Shown here piece after piece: positions 50,049 to 58,841 of a stretch of DNA of 64,000 bases (position 1 is its first letter; each line of letters begins with the position of its first letter). A program made the translations under genes and the position numbers. Source of the DNA: Pseudomonas sp. 8AS (GTDB lineage Bacteria; Pseudomonadota; Gammaproteobacteria; Pseudomonadales; Pseudomonadaceae). Under the pieces are notes generated by a model, which saw nothing but the letters and a program-made list of their open reading frames with translations, made no database searches and was not told where the DNA came from. The stretch lies in NCBI RefSeq assembly GCF_902506505.1, contig NZ_LR733406.1, positions 2,132,117 through 2,196,116 of the forward strand, given 5' to 3'.

Positions 50049-50908
50049 GCGCCGTGGCGGCCCTGCGCCGGCCGCTGGGCGAGGACCTGAGCGGCTTTAT
50101 CGCCCTGTTGCGCCAGCTGCGGGTGCCGCACCGGGTCAGCGAGGAGTCCGGCGAGCAGGTGCTGTGGGTGGCCGACGAAGCCCAGGCCGAAGGCGTGCGC
50201 GGGCTGTTTCAGCGCTACCCGCAGGGCGACGGGGGAGGGACGTTACCCGCAGGCGAGCAGCGCTCGTCGCGCCCGGGCATCCTCAGCCAGCTGCGCGCCA
50301 GCCCGCTGACCGCGCTGATGCTGTTGCTCACCCTGATCGTCGCTGCGCTGACCGGGCTGGGCGGCAACCACGCCACCATGCACTGGCTGACCTTCCAGGA
50401 CTACCGGATCGCCGGCCAGTACGCCTACTTCACGCCATGGCAGGACAGCCTGCAGGCCGGGCAGTGGTGGCGCCTGGTCACGCCGATGCTGATCCACTTC
50501 GGCTGGCTGCACCTGGCCATGAATGGCATGTGGTACTGGGAGCTGGGGCGGCGCATCGAGGCGCGCCAGGGCGGCCTGTTGCTGTTCGGCCTGACCCTGG
50601 TGTTCAGCCTGCTGTCCAACCTGGCGCAGTTCGGCTTCGGCGGCGCCGGCCTGTTCGGTGGCCTGTCCGGGGTGCTCTATGGCCTGCTCGGCTACTGCTG
50701 GATCTTCCAGCTGCTGGCGCCGACCCCGGCCTACGCCCTGCCGCGCGGGGTGCTGGCGATGATGCTGATCTGGTTGCTGGTGTGCCTGAGCGGCGCCATC
50801 GACCTGCTCGGTTTCGGCGCCATCGCCAACGCCGCGCATGTCGGCGGCCTGCTGGCCGGATGTGCCGCTGGCCTCTTGGGCGGTGCGCTGGCGCGTGCGC
50901 GCCGGTAA
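50045..50908 (+). CDS. rhomboid-family intramembrane serine protease (GlpG-like)
   Basis: 287 residues: a cytoplasmic N-terminal domain (about 1-85) followed by six transmembrane helices. The rhomboid motifs are complete: HLAMNGMWYWELGRRIE, catalytic Ser S208 in GGLSGVLYG, and catalytic His H265 in NAAHVGGLLAG. It cleaves membrane proteins within the bilayer; the substrate is unknown. Start by ATGA overlap with the phosphoesterase gene. Confidence 0.92.
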   Translation: MSAVAALRRPLGEDLSGFIALLRQLRVPHRVSEESGEQVLWVADEAQAEGVRGLFQRYPQGDGGGTLPAGEQRSSRPGILSQLRASPLTALMLLLTLIVAALTGLGGNHATMHWLTFQDYRIAGQYAYFTPWQDSLQAGQWWRLVTPMLIHFGWLHLAMNGMWYWELGRRIEARQGGLLLFGLTLVFSLLSNLAQFGFGGAGLFGGLSGVLYGLLGYCWIFQLLAPTPAYALPRGVLAMMLIWLLVCLSGAIDLLGFGAIANAAHVGGLLAGCAAGLLGGALARARR

Positions 50909-50948
50909 ACTGGCCGCCTGTTTCCGTGATTTGCTGTTGGAGTTGCCG

Positions 50949-51212
50949 ATGTCGTCCTTTGCCGAAATGATCGAAAACATCACCCCCGAGATCTACCAGA
51001 ACCTGAAACTGGCGGTGGAAATCGGCAAGTGGCCGGATGGCCGCAAGCTCAGCCAGGAGCAGAAGGAGCTGTCGCTGCAGGCGATGATTGCCTGGGAGGC
51101 GCAGAACCTGCCCGAGGAAGAACGCACCGGCTACATGGGCGAGCAGGCCTGCGAGTCGCATGCCGAGCCGATCCCGAACCTGCTGTTTAAGTCCAACGAC
51201 ACGCTGCACTGA
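50949..51212 (+). CDS. DUF1315 (YeaC-like) small protein
   Basis: 87 residues, MSSFAEMIENITPEIYQNLK onward, with KWPDGRKLSQEQKE and QAMIAWEAQNLPEEERTGYM, typical of DUF1315/YeaC. Function unknown. GGAG lies upstream of the ATG at 50949. It sits between the rhomboid gene and the DUF2797 gene, probably in one operon. Confidence 0.88.
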   Translation: MSSFAEMIENITPEIYQNLKLAVEIGKWPDGRKLSQEQKELSLQAMIAWEAQNLPEEERTGYMGEQACESHAEPIPNLLFKSNDTLH

Positions 51213-51221
51213 GAACGCTTG

Positions 51222-52052
51222 ATGAATGAGTTAGGGCGCGGTGCGCTGAGCAAGATGGCGGCGCGCCTGGAGGCGCCGGTACAGTACAGCTTTCGCCTGG
51301 ACGAGCGGGAAATACCGGTCAATCCGCTGCTGGGCCAGCGCATCCGCCTGGAGTTCCTCGGCGCCATCCATTGCAGCCACTGCGGGCGCAAGACCAAGAA
51401 GAGCTTTGCCCAGGGCTACTGCTACCCCTGCTTCACCAAGCTGGCGCAGTGCGACAGCTGCATCATGAGCCCGGAGCGCTGCCACTACGACGCCGGCACC
51501 TGCCGCGAGCCGCAGTGGGGCGAGCAGTTCTGCATGACCGACCACGTGGTCTACCTGGCCAACTCCTCCGGGATCAAGGTCGGCATCACCCGCGCCAGCC
51601 AGATTCCCACCCGCTGGCTGGACCAGGGTGCCAGCCAGGCGCTGCCGATCTTCCGCGTGGCCACCCGCCAGCAGTCCGGCTTCGTCGAAGACCTGCTGCG
51701 CAGCCAGGTGGCGGACAAGACCAACTGGCGCGCGCTGCTCAAGGGCGATGCCGAGCCCGTCGACCTGCCGGCGGTGCGCGAGCAGCTGATGAGCAGCTGC
51801 GCCGAAGGCATCACCGCGCTGCAGCAGCGCTTCGGCCTGCAGGCGATTCAGCCGGTCGGCGATGTCGAAGTGGTGGAAATCCGCTACCCGGTCGAGGCCT
51901 ATCCGACCAAGGTGGCCAGCCACGACCTGGACAAGACCCCGGTGGTGGAAGGCATCCTCAAGGGTATCAAGGGCCAGTACCTGATCCTCGACACGGGCGT
52001 GATCAACCTGCGCAAATACACGGCCTACCAGGTCGCCGTACTCACCGAATAA
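51222..52052 (+). CDS. DUF2797 family protein with cysteine-rich N-terminal region
   Basis: 276 residues. Nine cysteines in residues about 50-105 (CSHC, CYPC, CDSC and others) look like two zinc-binding units. The middle (DHVVYLANSSGIKVGITRAS, then IPTRWLDQGASQALPIFRVA) resembles a GIY-YIG-type fold, with VYLA and KVGITR in the positions of the two GIY/YIG strands, but nuclease activity is not proven. Function unknown. The start is the ATG at 51222; a TTG one codon upstream is less likely. pepN follows after 14 bp. Confidence 0.82.
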   Translation: MNELGRGALSKMAARLEAPVQYSFRLDEREIPVNPLLGQRIRLEFLGAIHCSHCGRKTKKSFAQGYCYPCFTKLAQCDSCIMSPERCHYDAGTCREPQWGEQFCMTDHVVYLANSSGIKVGITRASQIPTRWLDQGASQALPIFRVATRQQSGFVEDLLRSQVADKTNWRALLKGDAEPVDLPAVREQLMSSCAEGITALQQRFGLQAIQPVGDVEVVEIRYPVEAYPTKVASHDLDKTPVVEGILKGIKGQYLILDTGVINLRKYTAYQVAVLTE

Positions 52053-52066
52053 GAGGCCACAAGCCG

Positions 52067-54724
52067 ATGCGTACCGAACAGCCGAAGATGATCTACCTCA
52101 AGGACTATCAGGCCCCCGACTACCTGATCGACGAGACCCACCTGACTTTCGAGCTGTACGAGGACCATACCCTGGTCCACGCGCAACTGCTGATGCGGCG
52201 CAACCCGGCGTGTGGCGCCGGCCTGCCGCCGCTGGTGCTGGACGGCCAGCAGCTGGAGCTGCTGGAGCTCAAACTGGACGACCGCGAGCTGACGGCCGCC
52301 GACTATCAGCTAAGCGACAGCCACCTGACCCTGCAGCCGACCCAGGAACGCTTCGTCATCGACAGCAGCGTGCGCATCCACCCGGAAAGCAACACCGCGC
52401 TGGAAGGCCTGTACAAGTCCAGCGGCATGTTCTGCACCCAGTGCGAGGCCGAGGGTTTCCGCAAGATCACCTATTACCTCGACCGCCCGGACGTGATGAG
52501 CAAGTTCACCACGACCCTCAGCGCCGAGCAGCACAGCTACCCGGTGCTGCTGTCCAACGGCAACCCGATTGCCAGCGGCAGCGAAGGCGACGGCCGCCAC
52601 TGGGCGACCTGGGAAGACCCGTTCATGAAGCCGGCCTACCTGTTCGCCCTGGTCGCCGGCGACCTCTGGTGCGTGGAAGACCGTTTCACCACCATGAGCA
52701 GCCGCGAAGTGACCCTGCGCATCTACGTCGAGCCGGAGAACATCGACAAGGTGCAGCACGCCATGGACAGCCTGAAGAAGTCGATGCAGTGGGACGAGCA
52801 GGTGTACGGCAGGGAATATGATCTCGACATCTTCATGATCGTCGCGGTCAATGACTTCAACATGGGCGCCATGGAGAACAAGGGCCTCAACATCTTCAAC
52901 TCCAGCTGCGTGCTGGCCCGCGCCGAGACCGCCACCGACGCCGCCCACCAGCGCGTCGAGGCGGTGGTGGCCCACGAATACTTCCACAACTGGTCGGGCA
53001 ACCGGGTGACCTGCCGCGACTGGTTCCAGCTGTCGCTCAAGGAAGGCTTCACCGTGTTCCGCGATGCCGAGTTCTCGGCCGACATGAACTCGCGCACGGT
53101 CAAGCGCATCGAGGACGTGGCCTACCTGCGCACCCACCAGTTCGCCGAGGACGCCGGCCCGATGGCCCACCCGGTGCGCCCGGACGCGTACATGGAAATC
53201 TCCAACTTCTACACCCTGACCATCTACGAGAAGGGTTCCGAAGTGCTGCGCATGATCCACACCCTGCTCGGCGCCGAGACCTTCCGCAAAGGCTCGGACC
53301 TGTACTTCGCCCGCCATGACGGCCAGGCCGTGACCTGCGACGACTTCGTCAAGGCCATGGAGGATGCCAGCGGCCAGGACCTCTCCCAGTTCAAGCGCTG
53401 GTACACCCAGGCCGGCACGCCGCGCCTGGAAGTCAGCGAGAGCTACGATGCGGCCGCCAACAGCTACCGCCTGCAGTTCCGTCAGAGCTGCCCGGCCACG
53501 CCGGGGCAGAATGACAAGCAGCCGTTCGTCATCCCGGTCGAGCTGGCGCTGCTCGATGCCGAGGGCCGCGAACTGCCGCTGCAGCTGGTCGGCGAGGACC
53601 AGCCGGTCGGCCGTTCGCGCGTGCTGCAGGTGACCCAGGCCGAGCAGGCCTTCACCTTCGTCAATCTCGAAGCCAAGCCGCTGCCCTCGCTGCTGCGCGG
53701 CTTCAGCGCGCCGGTCAAGCTGAGCTTCCCCTACAGCCGCGACCAGCTGATGTTCCTGATGCAGCACGACTCAGATGGGTTTAATCGCTGGGAAGCCGGC
53801 CAGCAGCTGGCCGTGCAGGTGCTGCAGGAGCTGATCGGCCAGCAGCAGCGCGGCGAGGCGTTGGTGCTGGATCAGCGCCTGGTCACGGCGCTGCGCAGCG
53901 TGCTGGAGAACGAGGCGCTGGACCCGGCCATGGTCGCCGAGATGCTGTCGCTGCCGGGCGAGGGTTATCTGACCGAGATCGCCGAGGTGGCCGATGTCGA
54001 CGCCATCCACGTCGCCCGCGAGTTCGCCCGCGCGCAGCTGGCCGAGGCGCTGTTCGAGCCGCTGTGGGCGCGCTACCAGGCCAATCGCGAGCTGTCGCGC
54101 GCTACCGCCTATGTCGCCGAGTCGGCGCATTTCGCGCGGCGCAGCCTGCAGAACATCGCGCTGTCCTACCTGATGCTCACCGGCAAGCCGCAGGTGCTGG
54201 CCGCCACCCTGGAGCAGTACGAGGTCTGCGACAACATGACCGAGCGCCTGACCGCCCTGGCGGTGCTGGTCAATTCACCGTTCGAGGCGGAGAAGGGTGA
54301 GGCGCTCAAGACCTTCGCCGAGCACTTCAAGGACAACGCCCTGGTCATGGATCAGTGGTTCAGCGTGCAGGCTGCCAGCACCCTGCCGGGCGGCCTGGCG
54401 CGGGTGCAGGCGCTGATGCAGCATCCGGCCTTCACCATGAAGAACCCGAACAAGGTGCGCGCGCTGATCGGCGCCTTCGCCGGGCAGAACCTGGTCAACT
54501 TCCATGCGGCCGATGGCAGCGGCTATCGCTTCCTGGCCGACCAGGTGATCAGCCTGAACGCCTCCAACCCGCAGATCGCCTCGCGCCAGCTGGGCCCGCT
54601 GACCCGTTGGCGCAAGTACGACGCTTCGCGCCAGGCGCTGATGCGTGGCGAACTGGAGCGCATCCTGGCCTCCGGCGAGCTGTCCAGCGACGTGTTCGAG
54701 GTGGTCAGCAAGAGCCTCGCCTGA
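52067..54724 (+). CDS. pepN: aminopeptidase N (alanyl aminopeptidase, M1 family)
   Basis: 885 residues, the gammaproteobacterial PepN length. The substrate motif GAMEN is at residues 267-271, and the zinc site HEYFH (H303, E304, H307) with E326 gives HExxH-18-E. The downstream Tyr region (FYTLTIYEKGSEVLRMIHTL) and the C-terminal helical DUF3458 domain are complete. The start is the ATG at 52067; the long frame open upstream is a shadow of the DUF2797 gene. Confidence 0.97.
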   Translation: MRTEQPKMIYLKDYQAPDYLIDETHLTFELYEDHTLVHAQLLMRRNPACGAGLPPLVLDGQQLELLELKLDDRELTAADYQLSDSHLTLQPTQERFVIDSSVRIHPESNTALEGLYKSSGMFCTQCEAEGFRKITYYLDRPDVMSKFTTTLSAEQHSYPVLLSNGNPIASGSEGDGRHWATWEDPFMKPAYLFALVAGDLWCVEDRFTTMSSREVTLRIYVEPENIDKVQHAMDSLKKSMQWDEQVYGREYDLDIFMIVAVNDFNMGAMENKGLNIFNSSCVLARAETATDAAHQRVEAVVAHEYFHNWSGNRVTCRDWFQLSLKEGFTVFRDAEFSADMNSRTVKRIEDVAYLRTHQFAEDAGPMAHPVRPDAYMEISNFYTLTIYEKGSEVLRMIHTLLGAETFRKGSDLYFARHDGQAVTCDDFVKAMEDASGQDLSQFKRWYTQAGTPRLEVSESYDAAANSYRLQFRQSCPATPGQNDKQPFVIPVELALLDAEGRELPLQLVGEDQPVGRSRVLQVTQAEQAFTFVNLEAKPLPSLLRGFSAPVKLSFPYSRDQLMFLMQHDSDGFNRWEAGQQLAVQVLQELIGQQQRGEALVLDQRLVTALRSVLENEALDPAMVAEMLSLPGEGYLTEIAEVADVDAIHVAREFARAQLAEALFEPLWARYQANRELSRATAYVAESAHFARRSLQNIALSYLMLTGKPQVLAATLEQYEVCDNMTERLTALAVLVNSPFEAEKGEALKTFAEHFKDNALVMDQWFSVQAASTLPGGLARVQALMQHPAFTMKNPNKVRALIGAFAGQNLVNFHAADGSGYRFLADQVISLNASNPQIASRQLGPLTRWRKYDASRQALMRGELERILASGELSSDVFEVVSKSLA

Positions 54725-55069
54725 CCGGTGATGGCGTTACCGAGCGCTTGCTTGGTAACGCCATCTGTTACGCGTTGTTTCCTTTCTGCCTGATCAGCTT
54801 TCCCCGCCATCTGCCCTGGTTTTTCTGCACTGCGCAAGTGCTTGATCCTCAAGGCTAAAGCGCGCCAGTCGATAGACAAATTGGGACGTCTTCAAGCGCC
54901 ATCCGCGTTTTTTGACACTGCCACTCCTTCGAGGGAAAAAGCACTCGCGCAGTCGCTCTGTTGGTATCGATCTTGAATAGCCCGTTCTCGATCACGAGTC
55001 GTCACCTGACGTCCCGTGATGGTTAGCCGAGAGCTCATAACAAGAACAATCGATCCATTGGAGTTGCCG
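54725..55069. other. 345-bp gene-free region between pepN and the DUF1302 gene
   Basis: It holds a perfect 12-bp stem (54730-54741 / 54754-54765, GATGGCGTTACC / GGTAACGCCATC, 12-nt loop, no T-tract) just after pepN, then AT-richer sequence with a TTGACA at about 54912-54917 (no good -10 at 17 bp), and an AACAAGAACAA run before the next gene. I see no coding sequence. Confidence 0.55.
55039..55049 (+). promoter_or_regulatory. AANAANAA (Hfq/Crc type) site upstream of the DUF1302 gene
   Basis: AACAAGAACAA contains two overlapping AANAANAA matches, 20 nt before the ATG at 55070 and 10 nt before GGAG. Confidence 0.5.
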
Positions 55070-57022
55070 ATGCCCGTCCCTTTGCGCAAGTCGTTCCTGT
55101 GCCTCGCCCCCGCCAAGGCGGGTTTTGCCCTTGCCGGACTCCTGCCGCTGCTGCTGGCGGTGCCGGCCGGTGCCGCTGATTTCAGTTTCGTCGACGGTGA
55201 AGTCACCGGTTCGCTGGATACCACTCTGTCCTACGGTCAGCTGTACCGTGTGCAGGGGAGGGACAAGACCAACGACGACACCAACGGCAACGACGGTAAT
55301 CGTAACTTTGATACCGGCCTGGTTTCCGAGGTGTTCAAGGTCACTTCCGACCTGGAGGCCAACTACCAGAACTACGGCCTGTTCGTGCGTGGCACCGCGT
55401 TCTACGACACCCAGATCATGGACAAGCGCAACGACAACGACGATTACCGTCCGAGCCAGGGTTACCCGCACAACGACCATTTCACCGACGAAACCCGCGA
55501 TAGCGCCGGCCACAGCGCAGAGATCCTCGACGCCTACGTCTATGGCAACTGGGACGTGGGTACGATGCCGCTGAGCGTCAAGGTCGGTCGCCAGGTGTTC
55601 AACTGGGGCGAGGGCATCTTCTATCGCGGCGGCATCAACACCACCAACCCGATCGATGCGGCCAAGTTCCGTCTGCCGGGCTCGGAGCTGAAGGAGGTGC
55701 TGGTGCCGGTGGAGGCCTTCAACTTCAACATCGGCCTGACCGACAACCTGTCCCTGGAAAGCTTCTACCAGTGGAACTGGAAGGAGTCGGCCATCGACCC
55801 GGCCGGCACCTTCTTTTCCGAGACCGACCTGTTCGCCGACGGTGGCAACACGGCCTACACGGAGAACGATGCCTTCGCCAACCCGTTGCTCGCGGGTGCC
55901 TACAACAATCTGGTTGGCATTGGACAGCTGAGTGGTACCGAGTATTACGATGCCTCGACGGGCACGATCAAGGTCGCCGATATATCGAGCGACCTGAATG
56001 CCAAGAATGACGGGCAGTACGGCTTTGCCCTGCGCTATATGGCCGAAGAGCTGGGCTCTACGGAGTTCGGCCTGTACTTCATCAATTACCATGCGAAGGA
56101 GCCGCAGATCTCTGCCAGCGTCAACGACTCCTACGCCGGGCTCAATCCCGATGTGCTGTGTAACACCCTCGGCGGGGCGACCTGCGCCAACTTGCAGCTG
56201 GCCGCTTCGCTGGGTGTGCCTGGCGCCGCCGAGGCGCTGGCGGGCGCCAATGGGCTGGCCGCCATCGATATCGCCAATCAGGTCGTCGCGCGACGCGAGT
56301 ATGTGGAAGATATCCGCGTCTATGGCTTCAGTTTCAACACCACCATCGGCGAGGCTTCGGTGTTCGGCGAGCTGGCGTACCGGCCCAACCTGCCGGTGGG
56401 CATCAGTGCGACCAACGATCTGCTGGGCGACCTGCTTGGCCAGTCTCTGCTTCTGGGGGGGGGTGGCCTGGCCAATATCGCCGGGCGAGATACGGCGATG
56501 GATGGGCAGATCCACAACTACGAGCGGGTCGAGGCGTTCAACCTGTCGCTCGGCACCATCTACAACTTCGGCCCGGCCATCGGCTTCGATTCGCTGATGG
56601 GCGTGGCCGAGCTGGCCTCCGAGCATGCCCGTGCCAGCAGCCTGACCTACACCGCCTATGACGGCTCCGAGCGCGGCTTCGCCGGCCGCCCCAACGGCGC
56701 CTATGTGTCCGGCTACGACGACGAAGACCAGCTCGATCGGGATGCCTACGGCTACACCCTGGCCCTGTCCGGCACCTGGAACGATGTCTATGCCGGGGTC
56801 AACCTGTCGCCCTTCGGCGTGTTCAAGCACAACTTCCAGGGCAACTCGCACCAGACCGGCAACTTCGTCGAGGGCGCCATGGCCTATTCGCTCGGGTTGC
56901 GCGCCAGCTACCTGAACAGCCTGGAAGCCGAGTTGCAGTACACCGAGTTCTACGGTGGCGGGCAGAACAACAGCGGCCGCGACCGCGACAACCTCGGGCT
57001 CAACGTCAAGTACTCCTTCTAA
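55070..57022 (+). CDS. DUF1302 family protein, probable outer-membrane beta-barrel
   Basis: 650 residues. A signal peptide ends near GAA (residue about 36; AGLLPLLLAVPAGAADF). The rest alternates polar and hydrophobic residues and ends in a C-terminal NLGLNVKYSF, with the terminal Phe typical of outer-membrane barrels. Recognisable parts are GSLDTTLSYGQLYRVQGRD, GNWDVGTMPLSVKVGRQVFN and NWGEGIFYRGGINTTNPIDA. DUF1302 proteins recur beside DUF1329 and MMPL genes. A G9 run at 56455-56463 encodes part of LLLGGGGLAN. The start is the ATG at 55070 after GGAG; the frame is open from 55016. Confidence 0.87.
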   Translation: MPVPLRKSFLCLAPAKAGFALAGLLPLLLAVPAGAADFSFVDGEVTGSLDTTLSYGQLYRVQGRDKTNDDTNGNDGNRNFDTGLVSEVFKVTSDLEANYQNYGLFVRGTAFYDTQIMDKRNDNDDYRPSQGYPHNDHFTDETRDSAGHSAEILDAYVYGNWDVGTMPLSVKVGRQVFNWGEGIFYRGGINTTNPIDAAKFRLPGSELKEVLVPVEAFNFNIGLTDNLSLESFYQWNWKESAIDPAGTFFSETDLFADGGNTAYTENDAFANPLLAGAYNNLVGIGQLSGTEYYDASTGTIKVADISSDLNAKNDGQYGFALRYMAEELGSTEFGLYFINYHAKEPQISASVNDSYAGLNPDVLCNTLGGATCANLQLAASLGVPGAAEALAGANGLAAIDIANQVVARREYVEDIRVYGFSFNTTIGEASVFGELAYRPNLPVGISATNDLLGDLLGQSLLLGGGGLANIAGRDTAMDGQIHNYERVEAFNLSLGTIYNFGPAIGFDSLMGVAELASEHARASSLTYTAYDGSERGFAGRPNGAYVSGYDDEDQLDRDAYGYTLALSGTWNDVYAGVNLSPFGVFKHNFQGNSHQTGNFVEGAMAYSLGLRASYLNSLEAELQYTEFYGGGQNNSGRDRDNLGLNVKYSF

Positions 57023-57078
57023 TCCCCTGCGCGGCTCGGCGCATTGCGGCCGGGCCCGACTGATCACGGAGAAACACC

Positions 57079-58449
57079 ATGCTCAACAAACCCATGCGGA
57101 TCGGCGCGGCGCTCACTCTCGCGCTCTGCGCCAGCAGCGTACTGGCGGCGGTGGCGCCCCAGGACATCGCCAGGCTGGGTTCCAGCCTGACTCCCTTCGG
57201 CGCGGAAAAGGCCGGCAATGCCGACGGCAGCATTCCCGCCTGGACCGGCGGCATCACCCAGGCCCCGGCCGGCTACCAGGGCAAGGGGCACCACCACGTC
57301 GATCCGTTCCCCGACGACAAGCCGCTGTTCACCATCACCAAGGCCAATCTGGAGCAGTACAAGGACCGGCTGACGGCGGGGCAGGTCGCCCTGTTCAACA
57401 GCTACCCGGACAGCTTCCAGATGCCGATCTACCCGACCCGGCGTTCCGGCTCGGCGCCGCAGTGGGTGTACGACAACAGCATCAAGAATGCCGCCACGGC
57501 CAAACTGGTCGAGGGCGGCAACGGTTTCGCCGATGCCTACGGCGGCATTCCCTTCCCGATCCCGCAGAGTGGCGTCGAGGCGCTGTGGAACCATATCGTG
57601 CGCTATCGCGGCAGCTACATCGTGCGGCGCTCGGCGGAAGTGGCGGTGCAGCGCAATGGCGCCTATTCGCCGGTGGTCTCGGAGCAGGAAGCGCTGTTCC
57701 GCTACTACGACCCGCAAGGCGCCTACGCCGACCTGGACAACATCCTGTTCTACTACCTGTCCTTCACCAAGAGCCCGGCGCGTCTGGCCGGTGGTGCCGC
57801 GCTGGTCCACGAGACCCTCGACCAGGTCCGGGAACAGCGTCAGGCCTGGGCCTACAGCGCCGGCCAGCGCCGCGTGCGGCGGGCGCCGAATCTGGCCTAC
57901 GACACGCCGATCGCCGCCTCCGAAGGCCTGCGTACCGCCGACGACACCGACATGTTCAACGGTGCCCCGGATCGTTACGACTGGAAGCTGCTGGGCAAGA
58001 AGGAAATCTACATCCCTTACAACAACTACAGGATCTCCGGCCCGCAGGTGAAGTACGAGGATTTGCTGCAGGTCGGCCACCTCAACCCGGCGCTGACCCG
58101 CAACGAGCTGCACCGGGTGTGGGTGGTCGAGGGCACCCTGAAGTCCGGTGCGCGGCACATCTATTCCAAGCGCACCCTGTACCTCGACGAGGACAGTTGG
58201 CAGGCCGCGGTGGTCGATCAGTACGACGGGCGCAACGAGCTGTGGCGCGTGTCGATCGCCTACCTGAAGAACTACTACGATCTGCCCACCACCTGGTCGG
58301 CGATGGAGGCCTACCACGACCTGCAAGGGCGGCGTTATCACGTGCAGAACCTCGACAGCGAGGAGCCGGGCACCGTCGATTTCTTCCAGAAAATGCCCGA
58401 GGACAGCCAGTTCACGCCTTCCGCCCTGCGTCGTCGCGGCACCCGCTGA
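57079..58449 (+). CDS. DUF1329 family periplasmic protein, copy 1
   Basis: 456 residues with a signal peptide (MRIGAALTLALCASSVLAAV). DUF1329 features: LGSSLTPFGAEKAGNADGSI, PAWTGGIT, PTRRSGSAPQWVYDN, GIPFPIP, RRAPNLAYDTP, DRYDWKLLGKKEIYIPYNNY, ELHRVWVVEG, KRTLYLDEDSWQ. The fold is thought to be LolA/LolB-like, which would suit carriage of a hydrophobic ligand across the periplasm. It follows the DUF1302 gene by 56 bp and is closed by a strong terminator. It is very similar along its length to copy 2. Confidence 0.9.
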   Translation: MLNKPMRIGAALTLALCASSVLAAVAPQDIARLGSSLTPFGAEKAGNADGSIPAWTGGITQAPAGYQGKGHHHVDPFPDDKPLFTITKANLEQYKDRLTAGQVALFNSYPDSFQMPIYPTRRSGSAPQWVYDNSIKNAATAKLVEGGNGFADAYGGIPFPIPQSGVEALWNHIVRYRGSYIVRRSAEVAVQRNGAYSPVVSEQEALFRYYDPQGAYADLDNILFYYLSFTKSPARLAGGAALVHETLDQVREQRQAWAYSAGQRRVRRAPNLAYDTPIAASEGLRTADDTDMFNGAPDRYDWKLLGKKEIYIPYNNYRISGPQVKYEDLLQVGHLNPALTRNELHRVWVVEGTLKSGARHIYSKRTLYLDEDSWQAAVVDQYDGRNELWRVSIAYLKNYYDLPTTWSAMEAYHDLQGRRYHVQNLDSEEPGTVDFFQKMPEDSQFTPSALRRRGTR

Positions 58450-58529
58450 GTTCTTCCTGCATCCCGGCGCAGGCCTAGCCCGCGTCGCACCCACGTGCTA
58501 CTCCGGCCGCTCGCTCGAGCGGTCCTTTG

Positions 58530-58561
58530 CGGCACGGTCTGTGACCGTGCCGACATTTTTT
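58530..58561 (+). terminator. intrinsic terminator after DUF1329 copy 1
   Basis: Perfect 10-bp stem CGGCACGGTC / GACCGTGCCG with a TGT loop, then ACATTTTTT. It ends the DUF1302-DUF1329 unit and makes copy 2 a separate transcript. Confidence 0.9.
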
Positions 58562-58841
58562 CGCCTGACCTATCGGCCTGTTTCGGACTTCCTGGTCGCC
58601 GCCTTCGCGCGTGCGCTGCTCGGCGCTTTTGCCGCTGCCAATCTGCTTAACTGCGCCGCGGTCGAGCTGGCAGGTTGCCAGCTCGCCACTGGGTTATCAC
58701 CGACAATGCCTTGTACCATGCGCGCCTGGTATGCCAGGTGGCGCGGCAGGTCTTGCGCAACGCATGCGGTTTTTCGACGCAGCCTGGCGGTGATGTATAG
58801 ACGCGGCCGGCTCAGCTGGCCTGAACGAAGGGAACAATGGA
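58562..58841. other. gene-free region between the two DUF1329 genes
   Basis: Together with the terminator the gap is 392 bp. This part contains an imperfect inverted repeat at 58721-58745 (CCTGG-TATG-CCAGG core with GCGCG flanks) and GAAGGGA before the next ATG. No coding sequence or clear promoter is seen. Confidence 0.4.

Noticed and set aside
58721..58745. Inverted repeat with CCTGG-TATG-CCAGG core between the two DUF1329 genes as an operator
   Set aside because: Arms beyond the 5-bp core need a 3-nt bulge; too weak to call alone.
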